From: Amycolatopsis sp. CA-230715
GTDB lineage: Bacteria > Actinomycetota > Actinomycetes > Mycobacteriales > Pseudonocardiaceae
Length of the DNA: 64,000 nucleotides
Assembly (NCBI RefSeq): GCF_018736145.1
Contig: NZ_CP059997.1
Coordinates: 1,301,501 to 1,365,500 of the forward strand
Direction of reading: 5' to 3'
Of this stretch, positions 58,955-64,000 are shown piece after piece (the stretch's first letter is position 1; each line of letters starts with the position of its first letter). Both the position numbers and the translations under genes were made by a program. Below the pieces are notes generated by a model. It worked only from the letters and a program-made list of their open reading frames with translations, was not told the DNA's origin and did no database searches.

Positions 58955-60231
58955 GCGTTTTCGCCCTTCTGTGACGACGTTGTCATGGCGAGGGCTCGCC
59001 GCTCCCGGAGCACGACGAGCGCGAGCGCGGCGGCGGCCGCCTGGAGCACGGCCGCGACGACGAGCCCGGCGGTGTACCCGGCGGCGAGCGCGGGCCCGTG
59101 CTCGGCACCCGCGGCGGTTTCCCGGCCGCGGACCACGGAAAGCACGGTTCCGATCAGCGCCACCCCGAGTGCGCTGGCGAGTTCCCGCGAGGACATCAGC
59201 AGTCCCGACGCGGTCCCCGAATCCTCCTCGGCGACGGCGTCGAGCGCGTACGCGGTGATCGGCGCGGTGAAGGCCGATCCGGCGCCGATCAGGAGCAGCC
59301 CGGCGAACCGGGGCACGAGCGCGTGCTGGTCGTTGACCACCGCGACCGCCACCAGGCCCGCGGCCACCACGAGCAGGCCGAGGCACACCGCGCGGGGTGT
59401 GCCCAGCGCGCGGGAAACCGGTGCGACGAACGGGGTCGCGCCCACCACCGCGACCGCGACGAGCGCCAGCGGCAGCCCGGCCGCCTGCGGCCCCAGCCCG
59501 AGGAATTCCTGGTGCAGCAACGGGGTGAAGAACGCGATACCGCTGATTCCCAGTCCCCACAACAGGACCAGCGCGTTCGCACCGACGAAGACCCGGTTGC
59601 CCAGCAACCGGACCGGCACGCCACGCCGTCCTCGCGTGCCGATCCGGGTCTCCTCCGGCGGCACGGCCCCCGCGACCAGTACCGCGATCGCGACGAGGAG
59701 CGGCACCGTGCCGAGGAAGATCCAGCTCCAGTGCAGGTACTCGGCGAGCGCGCCGCCGAGCCACGGCCCTGCCGCGAGCGCCGCGGCCAGCGCCGCCGTC
59801 CAGACCGCCACCGCGAGCGGGCGCCGCTGGGCTGGCAGCACTGTCCGGATCAGGCTGAGCGTGCCCGGCACCACCAACGCGGCCGCGATCCCCTGCGCTC
59901 CCCTTGCCACGAACAGGATTTCCGCCGACCAGGCCGCGCCGCCCAGCAGCGCGCCCGCGGTGAACAACCCGCACCCGGCCAGCAGGACACGGCGCCTGCC
60001 GAGCCGGTCGATCAGCGCGCCCGCGGGCAGCATCAGCGCCGCGTACGGCAGCATGTACGCGATACCGGCCCATTCCAGCGCGGTGAGGCCGAGGCCGAGC
60101 TCCCGGCCCATCGACGGCGCGGCCGCCGCCACGATCGTGTTGTCCAGGGTCGCGACGAACGCCACGAGCGCGACGATCGTCAGCAGGGCCGTGGTACGGG
60201 TTTCCCCGGCCACGGCGGTACGCGCGGGCAT
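58951..60231 (-). CDS. MFS transporter (EmrB/QacA-like)
   Basis: 426 residues from an ATG sharing one base with the desaturase stop (TGATG). About 12-14 membrane helices. Motif A region AGALIDRLGRRRVLLAGCGL, N-terminal IVALVAFVATLDNTIVAAAA with the DHA2-type LDNTIV motif, GTLSLIRTVLPAQRRPLAVA. In a lipid operon between the desaturase and PKS genes it may move the product or a precursor across the membrane, a role MmpL proteins have in mycobacteria; drug export is the alternative. Confidence 0.87.
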   Translation of the reverse strand: MPARTAVAGETRTTALLTIVALVAFVATLDNTIVAAAAPSMGRELGLGLTALEWAGIAYMLPYAALMLPAGALIDRLGRRRVLLAGCGLFTAGALLGGAAWSAEILFVARGAQGIAAALVVPGTLSLIRTVLPAQRRPLAVAVWTAALAAALAAGPWLGGALAEYLHWSWIFLGTVPLLVAIAVLVAGAVPPEETRIGTRGRRGVPVRLLGNRVFVGANALVLLWGLGISGIAFFTPLLHQEFLGLGPQAAGLPLALVAVAVVGATPFVAPVSRALGTPRAVCLGLLVVAAGLVAVAVVNDQHALVPRFAGLLLIGAGSAFTAPITAYALDAVAEEDSGTASGLLMSSRELASALGVALIGTVLSVVRGRETAAGAEHGPALAAGYTAGLVVAAVLQAAAAALALVVLRERRALAMTTSSQKGENA

Positions 60232-61367
60232 CACCCTGCCGCCGCCTCGACCGGCTCGGGAACCGGCCGGGGCAGTGCCCTGGCTCGGGGCGACGCACTC
60301 CGCGACGGCGGCAGCGCGAGGCGGAAGATCTTCTTCCAGACCTTCCCGACCTGCCTGCCCAGCGGCCCGGTGTTGTACGCGAGGCCGTAGCGCGTGCAGA
60401 TTTCCCTGATGCGCGGCGCGATTTCTTGGTACCGCCGCGCCGGGATGTCCGGGAACAGGTGGTGTTCGATCTGGAAGCTCAGGTTCCCGGTCAGCAGGTG
60501 GAAAAGCTTGCCGCCCTCGATGTTCGCCGAGCCCAGCATCTGCCGGTAGTACCACTGGCCTCGGGTCTCGTTTTCGCACTCCTCCTCGGTGAAATCCGCT
60601 ACGCCGTCCGGGAAGTGCCCGCAGAAGATGATGCTGAACGCCCACAGGTTGCGCACCAGGTTCGCGGTCGCGTTCCCGGTCAGCGTCGCCACCGCGCCCG
60701 GCCCGCTCAGCAGCGGGAACAGCACGTAGTCCTTCAGCGCCTGCTTGACGCCCTTCTCCCACATCCGGCGGCGCAGCCCGCGGGTCTCCGCCCAGCTCCG
60801 GCGGCCGGACAGGATGCGGTCGAACTCGAAGTCGTGCAGCATCACGCCCCATTCGAAGGCGAGCATGAGCCCGAACGCGTACACCGGGTTGCCGAGGTAG
60901 TACGGGCGCCACCGCTGCGCGTCGATCATCCGCAGCAGCCCGTACCCGATGTCGCGGTCCTTGCCGAGGATGTTCGTGAACGTGTGGTGCACGTAGTTGT
61001 GCGTGTGCCGCCACTGCTCCGACGGGCACACGGTGTCCCACTCGAACATCTTCGAGTTCAGCGCGGGATCGCCCATCCAGTCGTACTGGCCGTGCATGAC
61101 GTTGTGGCCGATCTCCATGTTGTCCAAGATCTTCGAGACCGACAGCGCCGCGGTCCCGGCGAGCCAGGCCGGCGGGAACCAGCCCGCCCACAGCAGCGCC
61201 CTGCCCACCACCTCGAACCGCTGCTGCGACCGGACCACCCGGCGGATGTAGGCCGCGTCCCGCTCGCCGAGGTCCTCGGCCAGTTCGCGGCGCAGCGCGT
61301 CGAGCTCCCTGCCCAGCTCGTCCAGCTCCCCGGCGGTGAGCCGGGGGATGCGGGTTGGGGTCGCCAT
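60231..61367 (-). CDS. Membrane fatty-acyl desaturase (DesA3-like)
   Basis: 378 residues. The three histidine boxes of di-iron acyl desaturases are complete: MEIGHNVMHGQYDW, WRHTHNYVHHTFTNILGKDR and LSFQIEHHLFPDIPARRYQE. Hydrophobic spans lie around 60-85 and 235-255. It would place a cis double bond in an acyl-CoA using electrons from the oxidoreductase encoded 24 bp upstream, as DesA3 and Rv3230c do in Mycobacterium tuberculosis. In this operon it probably prepares an unsaturated chain for the FAAL/PKS route. Confidence 0.92.
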   Translation of the reverse strand: MATPTRIPRLTAGELDELGRELDALRRELAEDLGERDAAYIRRVVRSQQRFEVVGRALLWAGWFPPAWLAGTAALSVSKILDNMEIGHNVMHGQYDWMGDPALNSKMFEWDTVCPSEQWRHTHNYVHHTFTNILGKDRDIGYGLLRMIDAQRWRPYYLGNPVYAFGLMLAFEWGVMLHDFEFDRILSGRRSWAETRGLRRRMWEKGVKQALKDYVLFPLLSGPGAVATLTGNATANLVRNLWAFSIIFCGHFPDGVADFTEEECENETRGQWYYRQMLGSANIEGGKLFHLLTGNLSFQIEHHLFPDIPARRYQEIAPRIREICTRYGLAYNTGPLGRQVGKVWKKIFRLALPPSRSASPRARALPRPVPEPVEAAAG

Positions 61368-61391
61368 TGACCCTCTCCTTCCGGTTTCGCG

Positions 61392-62567
61392 CTAAAGATC
61401 CAGCTCGACGTCGCCGCACGGCACCGTCACGCACACCTGCACCCGCTGCCCCGGCTCCGCGCTGACCGCCCCGTTCAGGACGTTGCGGACCGCGCCCGCG
61501 GACTGGACGGTGGTGCAGGTGTGGCACACGCCCATCCGGCAGCCGTGCTCGGGGCGCAGGCCAGCCGACTCGGCCTGCTCCAGCAGCGTCCGGCCGTCGT
61601 CGCGGATCGTGCGGCCACTGCGGGTGAACCGCACCTCGCCGGTCGCGGATCCGGGCTCGGGCACCGGCGGTGCGACGGTGAACCGCTCGGTCCGCACCCG
61701 GTCCGCGATGCCCTCGGCGGCCCAGTGCGCGCCGACCGCGTCCCTCAGCGAAGCGGGCCCGCAGACGTAGGTCAGCGCCTCGGCGTACCGCGGTGCGATC
61801 TCCAGGTGCGCACCGTGGAACCGCCCGTCGAACCGCCCCGCGCCGGGCGCGCCGGTGTACGAATACGCCACGGTGAGCGCGGGGTTCGCCCGGTCCAGCG
61901 CCGCGAGTTCCTCGCGGTAGATGACGTCCTCCGGTGTGCGGTCGTAGTGCAGGAAGGTGATCCCGCAGCCCCGCCCGGCGAGTACGCGCAGCAGTGCCAT
62001 CACCGGGGTGATCCCGCTGCCGCCGCTGATCAGCACGACGTGCTCCGGCGGTTCGGACGGGAGCACGAAATCGCCTTCGGCCTGCGACAGCACGACGACG
62101 AGGCCAGGACGTGCGTGGGTCTTGAGGTAGCTCGACACCATCCCGGCCGGGTTCACCTTCGCGGTGATCTCGATCGTGCCGTCCGCGCGGCCCTCGGCCC
62201 CGGCCAGCGAAAAGCACCTGGTGCGCCGGACACCGTCGACCTCGACCGCGACCCGCGCGTACTGGCCCGCCCGCGCGCCGGCCCAGTTCCCGTTGGGGCG
62301 CAAGGTGAGCGTGACGCTCCGCTCGGTCAGGTGCACGACATCGACCACCTCCGCGCGCACCTCGTCGACCGACCACAATGGACTGATGAGGCCGAGGTAC
62401 CGATCCACTCCGTGTGGTTCGGCCAGCGCCGTGACGAACCGGGAGCCGAGGACACGGCGCAGGCGCCGCCACCCGGCCCGGGCCGCGAGCGGCTTCAGCG
62501 CCATGTCGCGCTCCGGACTCCACGATGACATCTGGACATGATCACGCTCACTTGTCGGTAAGGGCAC
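61392..62567 (-). CDS. Flavin/2Fe-2S oxidoreductase partner of the desaturase
   Basis: 391 residues from a GTG with GAGGGG upstream; ATG at 62531 (MSSWSPERD) is a plausible alternative start. FAD domain: NWAGARAGQYARVAVEVDGV and RRTRCFSLAG. NAD domain: VVLISGGSGITPVMALLRVL and YVCGPASLRDAVGAHW. C-terminal plant-type ferredoxin: EHGCRMGVCHTCTTVQSAGA with Cys-X4-Cys-X2-Cys and the last Cys in RVQVCVTVPCGDVELDL. It is the electron donor for the desaturase gene immediately downstream. First gene of the minus-strand lipid operon. Confidence 0.92.
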   Translation of the reverse strand: MPLPTSERDHVQMSSWSPERDMALKPLAARAGWRRLRRVLGSRFVTALAEPHGVDRYLGLISPLWSVDEVRAEVVDVVHLTERSVTLTLRPNGNWAGARAGQYARVAVEVDGVRRTRCFSLAGAEGRADGTIEITAKVNPAGMVSSYLKTHARPGLVVVLSQAEGDFVLPSEPPEHVVLISGGSGITPVMALLRVLAGRGCGITFLHYDRTPEDVIYREELAALDRANPALTVAYSYTGAPGAGRFDGRFHGAHLEIAPRYAEALTYVCGPASLRDAVGAHWAAEGIADRVRTERFTVAPPVPEPGSATGEVRFTRSGRTIRDDGRTLLEQAESAGLRPEHGCRMGVCHTCTTVQSAGAVRNVLNGAVSAEPGQRVQVCVTVPCGDVELDL

Positions 62568-62984
62568 TTGCCCCTCGAAAACCCCCGGAAGGAGGATGAA
62601 GCAGGCGGAACGGCACTGTCAACGAAGAATTGGTTTCCGGCGCCCTGGGTGTAGCCGGAATACCAAAATTGTCATTCCACCGCACAGTGCGGGCGTGGCG
62701 TTAATCATCCGGGCACAGTCGAGCGGCCACGTACTCCGCTGGAGAACCGTTGCGACGCAGGGAAACCGCCAGCCGAGGGACGACCGCTCCCGGTGGCGAA
62801 CTTTGTGTCCCGGCTACGAGAATCCGGCCCGGACTTGTCAGCCGGGTATGAAAGCACCCGGAGAACCACCATCCGTGCTTGACTTCCGCGCGTCCTCCTG
62901 CCGAAACTTCCGAGCTTGGGGGAAAGCCGACGAGTCCCGGCACGCCGTTCCCACGGACGGGCGTGGCCGAGAAGGAGGACCGGC
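62568..62984. promoter_or_regulatory. Divergent control region of the lipid locus
   Basis: A 417-bp region between the minus-strand lipid operon and the plus-strand carboxylase gene. GTGCTTGACTTCC at about 62875-62887 offers a TTGACT -35-like hexamer for the carboxylase side. An A/T-rich stretch near 62615-62680 (AATTGGTTT, CCAAAATTGTCATT) suits the operon side. GAAGGAGG precedes the carboxylase ATG. I see no strong dyad and no credible small gene. Confidence 0.45.
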
Positions 62985-64000
62985 ATGTTCGACGACCACG
63001 TACCCGACCGGCTCGGCACCGCCGACCGGATCGCCGATCTGGCGGCCCGGCGGCACGAGGCGGTCTCGATCGCGGAGAAGCACGCCGCCGACCGGCAGCA
63101 CGCCAAGGGCAAGCTCACCGCGCGCGAACGGATCGACCTGCTCGTCGACCCCGGCTCCTTCGTCGAACTCGACCAACTCGCGAGGCACCGCTGCGCCGAA
63201 TTCGGGCTGGACGCCGACCGGCCCTACGGCGACGGCGTGGTGACCGGTCACGCCACTGTGGACGGCCGCCAGATCTGCTTGTTCTCCCAGGACTTCAGCG
63301 TGTTCGGCGGCAGCATGGGCGAGGTCTTCGGGGCGAAGGTGCTGAAGGTGATGGACCTGGCGATGACCATCGGCTGCCCGATCATCGGCATCAACGACTC
63401 CGGCGGCGCACGCATCCAGGAGGGTGTCGTCTCCCTCGCCTACTACGCCGAACTCGCCCGCCGCAACGCACACGCCTCCGGGGTCATCCCCCAGCTTTCG
63501 CTGATCATGGGACCGTGCGCGGGCGGCGCGGTGTACACCCCGGCGATCACCGACTTCACCGTGATGGTCGAGGAAACCTCGCACATGTTCGTCACCGGGC
63601 CGCAGGTCGTGCACGCCACGACCGGCGAACGCGTGAGCCCCCAGGACCTCGGTGGCGCGGCGGTCAACACCGCGGTGTCCGGTAACGCGCACCACCGGGC
63701 GATCGACGAGGCCGACGCGATCGACTGGATCCAGACGCTCCTGGGCTACCTGCCTTCGAACAACCTCGACACCCCACCGGAGTTCGACGATCCGACCGAC
63801 TTCGAGCAAACCGCGAGCGACCGCGAACTCGACACCATCGTCCCGGATTCGCCGCAGCAGGCCTACGACATGACCGAGGTGATCGCGCGGATCGTCGACG
63901 ACGGCGAGTTCACCGAGATCCACAACGGTTTCGCGCCCAACATGATCTGCGCGTTCGGCCGGGTGCGGGGCCGTTCGGTCGGCATCGTCGCCAACCAGCC
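62985..64000 (+). CDS. Acyl-CoA carboxylase beta subunit (AccD-type), cut by the window end
   Basis: 338 codons are visible of an expected ~510-540. Carboxyltransferase motifs: KHAADRQHAKGKLTARERID at the N-terminus, LFSQDFSVFGGSMGEVFGAK, IGINDSGGARIQEGVVSLAY, the oxyanion loop LIMGPCAGGAVYTPAITDFT and FVTGPQVVHATTGERVSPQD. It carboxylates an acyl-CoA at the alpha carbon with a biotinylated alpha subunit. Lying divergent from the FAAL/PKS operon, it corresponds in position to AccD4, which makes the carboxylated extender for Pks13. Substrate chain length cannot be read here, and a propionyl-CoA role remains possible. Confidence 0.92.
   Translation, partial: MFDDHVPDRLGTADRIADLAARRHEAVSIAEKHAADRQHAKGKLTARERIDLLVDPGSFVELDQLARHRCAEFGLDADRPYGDGVVTGHATVDGRQICLFSQDFSVFGGSMGEVFGAKVLKVMDLAMTIGCPIIGINDSGGARIQEGVVSLAYYAELARRNAHASGVIPQLSLIMGPCAGGAVYTPAITDFTVMVEETSHMFVTGPQVVHATTGERVSPQDLGGAAVNTAVSGNAHHRAIDEADAIDWIQTLLGYLPSNNLDTPPEFDDPTDFEQTASDRELDTIVPDSPQQAYDMTEVIARIVDDGEFTEIHNGFAPNMICAFGRVRGRSVGIVANQ

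Noticed and set aside
52592..60298. A longer PKS starting at 60298
   Set aside because: The extra ~450 residues are the out-of-frame shadow of the MFS gene; the ATG at 58954 in an ATGA overlap starts the real N-terminal ACP.
58951..62523. A single 1190-codon minus-strand frame over reductase, desaturase and MFS genes
   Set aside because: Only its last part (MFS) is real; the reductase and desaturase lie in another frame with full motifs and overlapping junctions.
62596..63243. Plus-strand gene starting at 62596 ahead of the carboxylase
   Set aside because: It overlaps the carboxylase in another frame, and its N-terminal part has no coding character.
1..64000. CRISPR arrays, tRNA and rRNA genes, phage integration sites
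   Set aside because: I found no regularly spaced repeats, cloverleaf sequences or rRNA stretches on reading; a dedicated scan could still reveal a weak candidate.

Overview
This is a high-GC actinobacterial chromosome segment. The gene content (GAF-ANTAR regulators, DUF222 HNH nuclease, TetR/LuxR regulators, Tat lipoproteins, arsM, metallophore genes) and compact layout fit a Pseudonocardiaceae genome, probably Amycolatopsis or a relative. That placement rests on gene style, since no rRNA or other marker lies in the window. I saw no rRNA, tRNA or CRISPR array.

Layout. 0-4.2 kb: frameshifted IS66 transposase remnant, a DUF222/HNH nuclease and two overlapping GAF-ANTAR genes. 4.2-10.6 kb: minus-strand beta-oxidation operon (acyl-CoA dehydrogenase, SDR, double-hotdog MaoC, SRPBCC, SCP-x thiolase), preceded by a MerR-HEAT/HEAT pair with a MerR-type promoter. 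10.7-19.9 kb: a PLDc_N membrane protein, an acetoin-reductase-like SDR, a Tat lipoprotein with glycosidase-like motifs, an MBL hydrolase divergent from a TetR, a second TetR whose start codon abuts a perfect 34-bp palindrome, a large LuxR, a degenerate nucleotide-cyclase-like protein and a Crp regulator. 20-31.5 kb: FAD monooxygenase, small exported proteins including one with three near-identical repeats, an HTH protein divergent from an epimerase with twin operators, a STAS protein, a stretch of gene remnants, a penicillin/AHL acylase, and a KAP NTPase fused to a receiver domain.

31.5-44.4 kb: a ten-gene minus-strand operon. It begins below a Fur-family (Zur-like) box with a PLP decarboxylase, then SbnB-like, aminotransferase, SbnA-like, two ABC exporter-type half-transporters (one with a His-rich N-terminus), a methyltransferase and a complete binding-protein/permease/ATPase importer. 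It looks like a self-contained small metallophore system, most likely for zinc. An upstream MFS gene with a second box is broken by an internal deletion. 44.4-48.1 kb: arsM/arsR around a perfect palindrome, a small secreted protein, an AbiEii-like nucleotidyltransferase fused to an unknown N-terminal region, and a join between two gene remnants.

48.1-64 kb: a lipid locus resembling the mycobacterial fadD32-pks13-accD4 mycolate-condensation region but rearranged and expanded. On the minus strand are ferredoxin reductase, fatty-acyl desaturase, MFS transporter, a 2120-aa PKS (ACP-KS-AT-DH-like-KR-ACP-ACP-like-TE), an antigen-85-like esterase, a fatty-acyl-AMP ligase and a GT39 glycosyltransferase. 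Divergent from them is an acyl-CoA carboxylase beta subunit cut by the window end. Together they could desaturate, activate, carboxylate, condense, ketoreduce, release, export and transfer a long-chain lipid. This locus and the metallophore operon are the two most interesting systems here.
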